From Diatrype stigma (taxonomy: Eukaryota > Ascomycota > Sordariomycetes > Xylariales > Diatrypaceae): a DNA stretch of 64,000 nucleotides. Location: positions 248,001-312,000 of the forward strand of contig JAKJXP020000010.1 in the NCBI GenBank assembly GCA_022225965.2. Direction: 5' to 3'. A program made the position numbers and the translations under genes. Position 1 is the first letter of the stretch. Each line of letters begins with the position of its first letter. Under the pieces are notes generated by a model. The model did no database searches and was not told the DNA's origin. It was given only the letters and a program-made list of their open reading frames with translations. Below, piece by piece: positions 34,929 to 47,936 of the stretch.

Positions 34929-36515
34929 CGAAAGAAGAACAAAGTCCTTTTCCTGGGCCCTATCACAGACTACCTATGTGTTAGACGATTATAAGAAATC
35001 GGCTATCAAGAGAGAAGGTGCGAGGGGTGGACGTGATGAGGCGAGGCGAGGCGGGCGGGTCTCGTCTAAGATCATTTTATTTATTTTCATCCTTTGTTTT
35101 CTTCAGTCACGACTCAGGGCGGCCAATGCGGCGTATTAGAGATGGCGGGGGGCAGAGGCGCAATTCCTGGGGCCTATTGATCTTTTTACGAGTTACTTCC
35201 TCTCTCTAATGTCTTGCTGCTCTCGTTGTTGCTTCTGCTGCTGCTTGCTGCTGGGATTTTCGGGTCGCTACTTAGGTTTTTGCTCAGGGCACGGAATTTC
35301 TCAACCAACATACCCCTCGCATGTTTTCGGGCGTCAAAAGAGCTTTTGATTTATGTATTTATGTGTGCTGTTTTACTTCATCATCATGATACTGTATCGT
35401 GCCATGCCATGCCGTGCCGTGTCATGCCGTACTATGCCAGACTTGGACTGCGCAGGGCTGGTGGTTTTGACTTCGTTCGTCAAGGGGGAGAAGGGAAGAG
35501 GGGAGGAAGAGATGAAGGAGGGAAGAAATAAAGCAAGGGAGGGTCATCCATCTCATACCTAGCTGCTTCAGAATATAGTTCGAGTGGGGCGGGACAAGGC
35601 AGAAAAGGGGGGGAGATACTGACTTGGATGTGCACATATTGACTGAGTATTCATCAGTATCAGTACCAGCACCAACACTAGCACATCGGCATCCGAATTA
35701 GTGTCAACCTCCTGTCTTATAATGCAACCTCTCGTTGTGTGGACATACAATGGAGCATGGAGGTTTCGTCGGTTAGTCGGGTTGCTATTTTGCTTAAGGA
35801 TTGTTTGGGAGTTAATGATTTTTCCTTGGTACGAATCAGAACGAGAATGAGAAACATCTGGGACATTGCTTGGCTAACTTGTTTCTCACGTGGTTATGCC
35901 TGTTGTGTCTCTGTATGTGTTGTGAACTGAGCATAAGACAAGGGGTGATAGTAAATACTAACCAAGTACATGTAGTTCTTCTTACCTTTAAAACGCTTCA
36001 CGGCTTTACCCATAGTGCAAGTGGAAGTAGCATTCTTACTCAAGGAAATCAATCCATGTCTCGCATGTGCCAATGGGATATGTCTTTCCCAGAGTAAGTC
36101 ACGGTTTTGCTGTCACTCTGTGCTGTAGTCTATAGAGTGCACCATTGAACGGAGTAACGGTCTGCAGGCTTGAGGGGGTGCTGGGGGGTCGCTATTAAGA
36201 GCTCAACTACTAGGTGTGTGACAGGGAACAGGGGGGGCGTGTCCACTAGTTAGTGTACGTACTTAGTGGGCTCTAGCCTCTAGTACTGTGGGGTTGACCC
36301 CTACCGTAGGGCTGAGTGGGACAGGGTGGCAGCTTCTTATTACAACGTCAATTTTAGCCGCGAAGGTGCGCGCATGTGACGCCGACGTCAACAATAACAA
36401 CAACAACTGCAACTGCAACTGCAACAAGCACAACCGCAGCACCTCTCTTCGGGAGATAGAAATGGCACTCTGCATCTTCCAACTGTTTCCAACAATCACG
36501 TAACGAAAGCGAAAG
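34929..36515. other. Intergenic region with short tandem repeats
   Basis: No gene is recognised. An imperfect ATGCC/GTGCC pentamer tract occurs at about 35399-35440, and an AACTGC/AACAAC repeat at 36390-36430 directly upstream of ALG2. Frames here are short and unsupported. Confidence 0.5.
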
Positions 36516-38201
36516 ATGGCAGAGAAGGAATCAGCTAAGAGCACGAACCTGGATTCGAGCGACCAGCCCAGGAAGAGAACAATAGTGTTCCTGCACCCGG
36601 ACCTGGGCATAGGCGGGGCTGAGAGGCTCGTCGTCGATGCTGCCGTTGGCCTCCAAAATCGCGGAAATAAGGTCGTCATCTTCACGAGCCACTGCGATCC
36701 GAAGCATTGCTTTGATGAAGCCCGCGATGGTACGTTCTTACTGGCTAGCACTGGATTCTGACGAGTTTCACCTGCCTTTCATATCTTTTCTGAAACTAAC
36801 ACACAATTCAAACAAACAACAGGAACCCTCGATGTCCGCGTCCGCGGCAACACGCTCATCCCAGCCTCCATCCTCGGCCGCTTCAGCATCCTATGCGCCA
36901 TCCTGCGACAGCTGCACCTGCTCCTCCAGATCTACGCGACCACATCCGAGATGAGCTCGCTGAAGCCCGACGTGGTCTTCGTCGACCAGCTGAGTGCCGG
37001 CCTGCCCCTCCTGCGGCTCCTGCTCTCCTTCCTCTTCGCCAGCGGCGACGGCCCCTCGCCCTCCTCCGAGACTGCCAGAAGAATCCCGACGAAGATCTTC
37101 TTCTACTGCCACTACCCGGACCTGCTGCTCGCCCGCGGCCGCGACCGCTGGTGGAAGCGCGCCTACCGCCTGCCCTTCGACGCCCTCGAGCGCTGGAGCA
37201 TGGGCTTCGCCGACGCCATCGCCGTCAACTCCAACTTCACGCGCTCCGTCGTCGCGCGCACCTGGCCCGACCTCGCGCGCCGCAAGGAGCTGCTGACCGT
37301 GTACCCGTGCGTCGACACCAATATCGATGACGACAACGACGACGGAGACGAAGAACAAGAAAAGGAGAAGGAGAAGCCCCTCTGGAACGGGAAACCATTC
37401 CTGCTGAGCATCAACCGCTTCGAGCGCAAGAAAGACGTGGCGCTCGCGATCCGCGCCTTCGCGGGCCTACCCGAGAAGCGGCACGGGGCGCGCCTCGTCG
37501 TCGCCGGCGGCCACGACCCCCGCGTGGCCGAGAACGTGGCGTACCACCGCGAGCTCGAGGGGCTCGCGGCCTCGCTCGGCCTGTCGTCGCGCACGGCGCG
37601 GGCCGCGACGACGGCGCTGTTCGACACGCCCGACGACGTCGACGTCGTCTTCCTGCTGAGCGTGCCCCACGCCCTGAAAGAGGCGCTCCTCCGCGGCGCC
37701 CGCCTGCTCGTCTACACCCCCGCCGGCGAGCACTTCGGCATCGTGCCCCTCGAGGCCATGCTCCGCGGCCTGCCCGTCCTGGCCGCCGACTGCCCCGGCG
37801 GGCCCCGCGAGACCGTCGTCGAGGGCCAGACCGGCTGGCTGCGCGACCCGGCCCGCCCCGAGGCCTGGACCGACGTCATGGATCGCGTGCTCGACGAGGG
37901 CCGCCTGCCCGCCGCCGAGCTGGAACAGATGCGCCGCGCCGGCGTGCGCCGCGTCCGCGAGGGCTTCGGCCAGGACCAGATGGCTGAGCGGCTGGACGAA
38001 ATCTTCGCCCGCCTCGTGGCGGCCGAGCTGGAGAAACCGGAGGAGGATGACGGAGGCGCGTATGTCTGGGTTGCCGCGGCTACGGTCGCCGTCGCTGTGT
38101 TGGTCGCGGCGGGCTCGGTGCTGCTGGCGGTGCTTTGGTCCCACTCGTCGCTGGGGGCTGGCGGTGCGGAGAGCGAGAAGGTCGTTTGGGCTGAGGCGTG
38201 A
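36516..38201 (+). CDS. ALG2: Alpha-1,3/1,6-mannosyltransferase ALG2
   Basis: Adds the second and third mannoses to the dolichol-linked oligosaccharide on the cytosolic face of the ER. Exons 36516-36729 and 36823-38201 are joined across a 93-nt phase-1 intron (GTACGT, branch ACTAAC, acceptor ACAACAG); 530 residues. The GT4 fold is evident: N-terminal VFLHPDLGIGGAERLV, then DVVFVDQLSAG, FFYCHYPDLLL, AVNSNFTRSVV, LSINRFERKKDVALAIRAF and the donor-site EHFGIVPLEAM, which carries the E-x7-E pair. A C-terminal hydrophobic helix (WVAAATVAVAVLVAAGSVLL) anchors the protein, as in ALG2. An acidic/Lys-rich insert at about residue 270 is longer than I would expect. Exon 2 is strongly GC-rich, giving large shadow frames. 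Confidence 0.93.
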
Positions 38202-38847
38202 TTGGTTGGTTCTGTTGTGTTCGCGATGTCGCCCTCCCGCCCGTCCGTCCGTGGCTAGTTGGTACTAGTACGTGACTACGGGACAGAAGGCAGCAGATAG
38301 GGGGGGAGGAGAGGAAGTCGCCGTGTATATTACTGCTAGAACTGGAGATCGCTAGCTAGAGCCGAGGAGTCGATACCCGCTTTCTTTCCTTGATAAGCCT
38401 TGTCATGTCCTTACTAGAAATCGCCGATATCACCATGTGACTTGAAGCATGTCAACACTGGGCGTCACAAGAGAAGGTGCATAGTTTCTTGGTGCAAAGC
38501 CTAGACTAGAAATGTCTGATCACTTTTCTTTGCAGTGCGCGGAGTCTCTCTCCTCTAGCTCGCTGGCATGGTTGATGAAGTTGCGGATTCAAGACTTTGC
38601 ATCCCGTATACTTCGATGATATTATATATATCGTGAGTTAACTACGAAGCTGAGTTACTGCTTGACTTGCAAAAAGACGCGAATAGGAAGTTAACAAACA
38701 TCTTTAGATCGTCGTTTGCCTACTATTAAATCACAGTTTGCAAATTATCTCTTTCTATTATATATGTATATTTCCATGCTCTGAACGAGTCTCACGAGGA
38801 ATTTAATCATATAAATGTCTATTTAATCACACTAACTATATGAGTTG
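38202..38847. other. Intergenic region between convergent genes
   Basis: 3' flanks of ALG2 and of the GMC oxidoreductase; AT-rich from about 38610. Nothing else is seen. Confidence 0.6.
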
Positions 38848-40877
<2,030 letters not shown>

Positions 40878-42063
40878 TGCTACAAGGACGCAGGTAAGTG
40901 ATGATGGGCTTAGTTCGGGTCACTGAACGAGATCAACGAGGTTGTAGGACGAAAAGAGACCTCATGGTGTTCAGCCCCGAGAGTACTTCGGTATTATATC
41001 ATAAGTGAAAGGCAAAGCAGGACTATGTCCTAAGAGATGGCCATTGGTAGCCATAACCACCTGGGTGAGTGACAAGTGTATATCGAATGTTGTGTAACTA
41101 GCGATCGTATAAGCCCTAGATAGCAGATGGGTTTCACAGGAACTGTCGATCCGCGAAACCGGCCAATGCCTCGAGTACACAAAACAAAGACATAGTTCAT
41201 GTTCTTTCAACACTTAGTGATACCTACTAGACTGTGTGATGATAACAAGTGGATTGTTTGGTCATCGCAAGACTCCATTGGATAGTCATACTACCGGGGG
41301 GTTTAATTAGGGTGTAGCTTCGTATGCACGGCACTTTTAGATGCGTACGATACGTCTAAATATCCCTTTTTGAGAAAGATATCACTCCATACACCAGCAT
41401 AGTGCTTTATCTCTTACCATAAGCCGAGTTGGCATCACAGAGCCGCCCCAGTGTCGATAGCTTGCGTCGGCTCTCGAAGGGTCTTTACTAGCAGATAGTC
41501 CGGACTTCAACAAAAACATTGGGGTGAAGGAGTACGCTTTCTTATTTTAAGACCACTGTTTTGGAAGATGTCACACAGTTGTAGCCCATGTTGCCCCTGA
41601 ACCAAACGATGGGTTCTAGGTTGGGAGGGGGCCAAGTAGTAAGCTGACATCAATAACACATGATACCATACTGCAGTCTATGATATTATGAGTCAGGATA
41701 TTGGCGAGGGTGTGGGCGATTAAGTACTTGACTGATACTCGCAGTATTTGCCACTAACCAGTAATAAGTATCCTAGAAGTGAAGCTCTTGTGCAGACTAA
41801 GATGCCAAGTGCCTTCGTATAATATCTCATCCGTTAGTGAAACACTCTGGAGGTGATTTAAAGTATATCTAAATGTTCAGCAATAGTTTATCTGATTACA
41901 CAAGCCCAAACCTAATCCAAGTGGCGGGGGAGCAGCTGTGCTATATCAACCTTCGTCCTATCTGACATCCGATCTTCAACCTTATACTTAGCCGATCTCG
42001 TGAGGAAAGCGAGGCATTGCCCTACCTATATAGATCTGAAAAGGGTCAGCATCCTCTAACAAA
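40878..42063. other. Intergenic region, no gene recognised
   Basis: Promoter of the GMC gene on the left and upstream flank of the tRNA-like gene on the right. No frame with support was found. Confidence 0.55.
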
Positions 42064-42174
42064 GGCCGCGTGGTGTAATGGTTGCACACTCTCACACACC
42101 TAAAAACTCATTATTATCATTATCACTTCTTTCTCCTGTTGAGAGAGGGGCAGGTTCGATTCCTGCCGTGGCCC
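42064..42174 (+). tRNA. tRNA-like gene with an interrupted anticodon arm, isotype unresolved
   Basis: The acceptor stem GGCCGCG (42064-42070) pairs with CGTGGCC (42167-42173). The D-arm is GTGT..GCAC and the T-arm GCAGG TTCGATT CCTGC. The A box TGGTGTAATGG and B box GGTTCGATTCC are perfect and oligo-T runs follow (from 42180). The anticodon helix CTCTCA (42089-42094) pairs with TGAGAG (42140-42145), enclosing 45 nt. No T33-anticodon arrangement fits the canonical intron site one base 3' of the anticodon. If the anticodon lies at the 3' end of the insert, CCT (Arg) or CTG (Gln) would be possible, with the intron on its 5' side. It may also be an inactivated gene. Confidence 0.6.
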
Positions 42175-42380
42175 TTCATTTTTCCCCCTCTTTTTTCTCT
42201 CAATATATAGCTTTCCCCTCCATACTCCCAACCCCAGGTCTGCCAGTCTTTATGATCTACCGCTGTGCACTTCACATATAGCTATGGTAATTGCTATTGC
42301 TTTACTGGAGATGTCACAAGCTTTGGCTGAAATTTCTTTGCTTCGTTTAGATAGAATATACTTGACCCAACCCGGTTTAC

Positions 42381-43890
42381 TCACTGATCGAGATCCTGGA
42401 AGAGCAAGACTGCGGTGTCATGAGTCTCGACCGTCATTGTCACACTCCCTTGGACTACCCCCATGTCCTCTCCAGTCCATACGTTGACGGCTTTCAAAGT
42501 TTCCTTGCCCTTCAAAGCCGGGATCTCCTCGAACTCAGCCGTCATATTCCGGCTCTCACCCAGCGTGTTCATCATCAGAACCAGTGTTCCGTTCCGGCTT
42601 TCCCCGGACCAGTATTCGGCCGGGTTCGTCATGTTCCACGTCCAGTCCGGATTCACGCCCCACTTATACGGCTTGGCCGGGGCTCCGTAGACGGGATCTT
42701 GGTTGAACGCTAGGAGATAGGGGTTCAGCAGGATATCGATGCTCTCCTGGCTTAGGGTCCGCAGATCAGTGCCCATGATGAGCGGGCTCTTCATGGCTGC
42801 CCACAGGGCGAAGTGGGTTCGCGTCTCGGCCTGCGTGATGTTGTCGCTCCCGACCTCCAGCATGTCGGCGTCGTTGTGGCCCCAGAAGTCCACATCGTTC
42901 AGGAGGAAGGAGTTCACGTTGAGGATTTGGAGTATCCAGTCGTTCCGCGCTGTTTCCCCAGTTAGTTAACGGCCAGACTCTTGAATATCTCTCTTGACGA
43001 GGCACCCCCATGACCATGGAAGGATAGGATACTGACGCCCGATATCCGTACTCATCCGCCACGAACTTCCCGTGGCATTGCCCCATTGCTGCACTCCGGC
43101 ATATCCCCAGTTACACTGACTATACAGTATCGTCCTGTTCTGTGCCAGAAGTGCGTCACGCATGATCGCGTAGCGCTTTGCGGTATTCAGCGTCGAGTAG
43201 TCGGTGCCTTCAGGACAGTAATGTGTGTCCTCGTCATCGACACACGTCCCATTGTTATACGGGCGTGCGGTATAGTAGCTGCAAGCTTCGCACGCATCCG
43301 TCCAGTTGCTTGGAACGTTGCAATTGTCATATTTCAAGTCTGTAACAACAGTTCAGGAGCTCATACCAATCGATAGTAGATCAAGGTTCCCACTTACAGT
43401 CAACCCCCCAAGCGGCGAATGTAGCCGCGTCGATATCCTCGTACCCGATGCTCGCAGGATAGCCAGCACACGTCGCGGTGCCCGCACTGCTATAAATCCC
43501 CAGCTTCAGACGCATGCCGTGAATTTTCTCCGCTAGGCCGGATATTCCGTCCGGGAATCTCTCGGGGTCTGGAATGATTTGATTCGTTGCGTTGTCACGG
43601 CCTGCCTGGATTGACCAGCAATCGTCAATATTGACGTACTCATACCCAGCATCCTGGACATGTATCTGTTAGCGATTACTCGCTGCAACGTGGGTGCTTG
43701 CTTATATATGCACCTTGAAGCCAAGGTCTACCATGGCGCTCGCCGTGTCAAGGAAACTGTTCTCGTCGATCTCGCATCCATACGCGTTCCAGGAGCTCCA
43801 GCCCAGAGCGGGGAGCCTTCCTACGCCGTCTGGCAACACCAACGCACCCACTCCAGCACCCAGGAGGAATGCATACCTGAGTGAATGCAT
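42381..43890 (-). CDS. Alpha-galactosidase, glycoside hydrolase family 27
   Basis: Secreted enzyme that removes terminal alpha-1,6-galactose from galactomannans and raffinose-type sugars. Four exons: 43890-43714, 43653-43398, 43339-43037 and 42949-42381, with introns of 60, 58 and 87 nt in phases 0, 1 and 1; 434 residues. The third intron has a weak GTCAGT donor. The N-terminus is a signal peptide ([15 protein letters not shown]). The GH27 fold begins with [13 protein letters not shown], then [23 protein letters not shown], the nucleophile Asp in YLKYDNC, SQCNWG, and the probable acid/base Asp in WRMSTDI. These are followed by [15 protein letters not shown] and a C-terminal beta domain. Several N-glycosylation sequons fit secretion. 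It is transcribed away from the metallophosphoesterase gene. Confidence 0.93.
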
Positions 43891-44827
43891 GATGATATGT
43901 GCGGTCGAGATCCCCCTTAATAAGTCTCTACGGCTAGAGGCTAGCCCAGGATCATACTATGCTTATAGTCCATCAACAGCTCTTATAGCCATTGCTTTTC
44001 TATGTCATATTGACTGAGGGTCCGGAAGACCCTTGATTGGTGGAACTTATTGTACCTCTATCTCCGATATGATTCCTATGTGAATCGGTGGTGTCGTATA
44101 GCATCACCACCTTGGGAAACTCGCCACGAGCATGCGCCCGAGGCTATTTCCATCACTTGAAGAAAATTTTCGTGCAAGTCAATAATGCGCTACTCAAGAC
44201 CTGACTCTAACCTTCATCTATGAATGACAAATGTTGGAGTTCAGGATTGGCGATTGGGGTTTATCAGAGGCATTCACATAACCCAGGTACGGAAACTTCG
44301 GCGGAGGATAAGGTATCAGAGGGGGGCTTGGCTTCTCAATACCTACATATTATATCAAAATCCTTATCGTGGTCAACTTCACGGCCAGCAACCCAGCTCC
44401 TTCTCCTTCCTCGTTGTTAGTGGTAACGGCCCCTCCCCTTCTCCATCCCCCCGCCCTGCTCCGAGAATGCTAGTAGTAGTAAAAGTGTAATAATTCAGGT
44501 CGAGCTTTCCAAGCATGCAGACCGAAACACCATACTGCTTCAGGATGAGAATAGATAGGTTCAAGGTTGGCTGGTATAAGATGCAATGCAGTTGGCAAGT
44601 TCTTGCGGGCATCAACGCAGGATTTAGTGCACCTTGTTGGAGTTGACGGATCGACATGCCGTCACATTATCACAGGGCTCCACCCAGATAATACTTACCG
44701 TACTCCGTAAATAGTTTTACCATCACCGCAACATCGCGCGGCCTACTTACCGTGAGGTCCCCAAACAATGTCCAGATAATAAATCGGCATCTACGTATAC
44801 TCTCTCGTCTTGTCCCCCTCGCTCAAG
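43891..44827. other. Divergent intergenic region
   Basis: Shared upstream region of the alpha-galactosidase (left) and metallophosphoesterase (right). No coding frame is supported. I see no decisive operator sequence. Confidence 0.55.
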
Positions 44828-45754
44828 ATGGAAAGGCTTCGGAAAATCCTGCCTAGGCGACTGCGCCGCTTGGCAAGTCCCCGGATCCAGATCCTTTCCG
44901 ACCTGCACCTCGACATCGGCCAGCAGTACTCGTCCTACGAGTTCCCGGTGTCTGCGCCGTTCCTGCTCTTGGGCGGCGACATCGGCCGGCTGGCGGATTA
45001 CGATCCGTACCGGAAGTTCTTGGAGAAGTTGGTCGGTCGGTATGAGAGAGTGTTTCTGGTGCTGGGGAACCACGAGTTCTACGGCCTCAGCTACGAAGCC
45101 GGCATCGCCCAGGCGAGGCGCCTTTCGGAGGAGCCGTCGCTCGCCGACAGCCTGGTTCTCCTGCACCGGACCCGGTGGGACGACCCCGGCTCCGGCCTAA
45201 CTATCCTCGGCTGCACGCTCTGGTCCGACATTCCGAACACCGCCGAGGCCATCTTCGAGTCCAAGATCAACGACTTCAAAAAGATCGACGGGTGGACGGT
45301 GCCGAAGCACAGCCAGGTGCACGCCGAGGAGGCCGACTGGCTCCGTACCGAGGTTGCCCGGGTGGCGGCATCCGAACCAGAAGGCGATGACGTGTCCTCT
45401 TCCAGCTCCGGCTCAAGGACCAGACGGCGGCACCTGCTGGTCGCGACGCACTACGCGCCGTGCCTCGAGGGCACCTCGCGACCGGAACAAGCTAGCAACC
45501 CGTGGACTCCGGCCTTTGCGACGGGCTTGGTGGATCAGGGCGGGTGGGACGGCGTGAACACATGGGTCTTCGGCCACACGCACCACACGACAGCGTTGGT
45601 ACGGAACGGCATCAAGCTCGTCTCCAACCAGCGGGGCTACATATTCCCGGGAAGCGCGGCACGGAGGGAAGAGGAGCTAGGGCAACAGAAGACGAAACAG
45701 AAGAAGGGTTCCTATAATACATTTGATGCTGCTATGACAATCGCTATCTGCTAG
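44828..45754 (+). CDS. Calcineurin-like metallophosphoesterase
   Basis: Single exon, 308 residues; the ATG at 44828 is the first in a frame otherwise opened by TTG. All metal-binding blocks of the family occur in order: SDLHLD (Asp-x-His), GGDIG, LGNHEFYG (Gly-Asn-His-Glu), ATHYAP and FGHTHH. The N-terminus has a basic segment (RLRKILPRRLRRL) and no signal peptide. The protein hydrolyses a phosphoester, but the family includes phosphatases, nucleotidases and phosphodiesterases, and nothing here narrows the substrate. A Ser-rich insert (VSSSSSGSRTRRR) sits before the ATHYAP motif. It is convergent with the hydrolase at 45948. Confidence 0.88.
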   Translation: MERLRKILPRRLRRLASPRIQILSDLHLDIGQQYSSYEFPVSAPFLLLGGDIGRLADYDPYRKFLEKLVGRYERVFLVLGNHEFYGLSYEAGIAQARRLSEEPSLADSLVLLHRTRWDDPGSGLTILGCTLWSDIPNTAEAIFESKINDFKKIDGWTVPKHSQVHAEEADWLRTEVARVAASEPEGDDVSSSSSGSRTRRRHLLVATHYAPCLEGTSRPEQASNPWTPAFATGLVDQGGWDGVNTWVFGHTHHTTALVRNGIKLVSNQRGYIFPGSAARREEELGQQKTKQKKGSYNTFDAAMTIAIC

Positions 45755-45947
45755 AGCCCCAAAGAAGGCGAATGCTGACAGTGATGGCCTAATACTGCCC
45801 TATTTCTACACACGGAATGTATAGATGATGGATGGATGCCTTGGGCATGCCAGTATCGTGAGCCCGTTCCCATTGTCATAAAAAACCGACCATAACCGTG
45901 ATCGTACCTACATATACCTACATAATTAGCCAAACTTAATCTAACTT

Positions 45948-47084
45948 TCAGTGTGAAAGCGGCCTAGCACGGTCCCATTGCGACCCCAGAAGCCACCCCA
46001 TCCCGTCCATGGTCCTCTCCTTCATCTCCGGCGTGTGCGCCTGGTCGAACATCAGGTTGCACCAGCACGCGTGGTCGTAGCCCGGCATCACATCGATCCG
46101 GGTCTCGGCCAGGCCCGCGTCGCGGAGCGCGCGCTCGTAGACCACCGCGTCGTCGCGGATGATGTCCAGGTCGCCGCACTGCACGTACACCCTGCCGGGA
46201 AACCGGCGCCCCCGCGCCCGCATCCTGCCGACGTCCAGGTTCAGCGGCGAGAACCACGGCGAGCGCACGTCCTGCTGGTAGTTCGACGCCATCTCCTCCA
46301 GGCTCCGCGCGTTGATGAACGGCGCGTTGGCGTTCGCCTCGCGCGACCGGAACAGCGGCCGGTACGCGGCCGGCACGATCTCCGCCTCCATGAGGTAGGG
46401 GATCGCGAGGAACAGGCCCGTGACCTCGGAGGTGATCGGCGGCAGGCCGCGCACCAGCTGCTGCTCCTCGTCGTCACCATCGCCGTCATGGTGGTGACCT
46501 TCATCCTCCTCCTCCTTCTTCACCACGCTGTTGACGCCGGCGATGGCAGCCGCGAGGTTCGCGCCGGCGCTGGCGCCCGCCAGCACGAAGCCGAGGGCGG
46601 GGTCGAACTCCAGGCCCTCCGCTTTCAGCACGCCGCTGCTGCTGTTGAGGTTCTCGGGGGCGGCGAGCCAGGCGGTCGCCTCCCAGGCGCTGTGCGCCGG
46701 CGCGGGGAAGGGGTGCTCCGGCGCGAGCTTGTACGCGATGCAGGCGACGATGGCGCGGAAGTGGGATGCGAAGGCGCGCGCGGGCGAGAGCAGCATCCTC
46801 GGGCTGTCGTACGAGAAGCTGCCGCCGTGGATGAACACGACGAGGGGCAGCTTCTCCGTGGCCGCTGGGGCGGCGGCGGCGACCCTCTCGTCGCCCCCCT
46901 GCTTCGAGGAGACGGGCCGGATTAGGATGGTGCGGCTGACGAAGCCGTCTGCGAGAGGGATGTCGATCGTCGACTCCTTCAGATCTGGGGGGCAAGGGCC
47001 GAGGAGCGCGAGGGAGGCGTTCTCCATGTCTTCCAACCCCTTGCGGATGGCTGCGATTTGGTCGGGGGAGAGAAGGGCTGACAT
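45948..47084 (-). CDS. Alpha/beta-hydrolase, HSL (hormone-sensitive lipase-like) family
   Basis: Single exon, 378 residues, with no signal peptide. The family IV oxyanion motif reads VVFIHGGSFSYDSPR, about 60 residues before the nucleophile motif GASAG (FVLAGASAGANLAAAIAG). The acid is probably the Asp in CGDLDIIRDDA and the His that in GYDHACW. An acidic/His-rich low-complexity insert (about residues 195-215) separates core and cap. The likely reaction is hydrolysis of short-chain esters or deacetylation of a small metabolite; related fungal proteins work in detoxification and secondary metabolism. The opposite strand carries a 315-codon frame that is a GC-driven shadow. Confidence 0.88.
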   Translation of the reverse strand: MSALLSPDQIAAIRKGLEDMENASLALLGPCPPDLKESTIDIPLADGFVSRTILIRPVSSKQGGDERVAAAAPAATEKLPLVVFIHGGSFSYDSPRMLLSPARAFASHFRAIVACIAYKLAPEHPFPAPAHSAWEATAWLAAPENLNSSSGVLKAEGLEFDPALGFVLAGASAGANLAAAIAGVNSVVKKEEEDEGHHHDGDGDDEEQQLVRGLPPITSEVTGLFLAIPYLMEAEIVPAAYRPLFRSREANANAPFINARSLEEMASNYQQDVRSPWFSPLNLDVGRMRARGRRFPGRVYVQCGDLDIIRDDAVVYERALRDAGLAETRIDVMPGYDHACWCNLMFDQAHTPEMKERTMDGMGWLLGSQWDRARPLSH

Positions 47085-47936
47085 TTTGAATTGGTTTGGG
47101 TAGTTATAAAGGGGGTATCACTCGTGGATGGAATTTGGGATTGTTCCTGGGAGGGAAGACTTGATGGAATGACGGCTGCGTCAGGAAAGGACGATGTGCA
47201 TGTGGAAAGACAGATGCTAAGATGAGTGAAGGAGATATGTTCGTATGTGATGAGTGGCCAGCAGCAGCAACAAGAGGGACGGACTTGTCCCTTATATAGA
47301 CCTGAGCGGCGTCTTCAGAGCGCCCTACACGCCCCCTTCCCCTTCCCTTGCCTTGTGCCATTCTCGTTCTCGGAGAATAGAAAATTCAAACTTCTATAGA
47401 GGCAATCCACAACCTAGCAGGTCTGGTAAGCATCATGTCTGAAGATCTCGATACGCGATGTGCAGAATCGCATCTTCAAGTTACGCAGGGCGAGTTGCGA
47501 TTGGTTCCAGCAAGAAGAAAGCGGATCGTCGAGCAATTAGGGGGGATTAGGGGAGAGAATAGTCGAGCGGGTCTTCTCTTCTCACCTAAGTTGACCTAAC
47601 TAATTGAAACCTAGTCTAGTAGCTGCTTACATACATACATCCATGATACAGGGACCTACTTTAGGCACCTGCAGTGGCTTAGTGGCTTGGTGGGGTTCTA
47701 CGATTCAACTTACGCTGGAACCAATCACAGCATCCGTATCGTATTAGTCAAGTAGCGCGCTCCGCAAAAGGATCGTGGGCCAAGAACTAGTAATTGGGAA
47801 TTCTCAACGTCCGGATTCACGACAACTATGTTCTGATTTATCATCATTAAATCTCAAGGTCTTGCGCCGGGGCTCGAGATCGCGAGATCTTCCTCCGTCG
47901 GCCCCTCATGTCTATCGCCTCGAAGGTCCTTGCCCG
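47085..47936. other. Divergent intergenic region between hydrolase and Zn2Cys6 gene
   Basis: Shared upstream DNA with the TATA element listed separately. No gene is seen. Short CATA repeats occur at 47630-47640. Confidence 0.55.
47291..47298 (-). promoter_or_regulatory. Candidate TATA box of the HSL-type hydrolase
   Basis: TATATAAG on the minus strand lies about 207 bp upstream of the hydrolase ATG at 47084, within a short GC-richer context. Its orientation and distance are plausible for a fungal core promoter. Confidence 0.4.

Noticed and set aside
36891..38144. Large antisense and shifted frames over ALG2
   Set aside because: Shadows of a GC-rich exon whose sense frame carries all GT4 motifs.
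45978..46925. A 315-codon plus-strand frame over the HSL-type hydrolase
   Set aside because: Arg/His/Val-rich shadow without domains; the hydrolase on the minus strand is complete.
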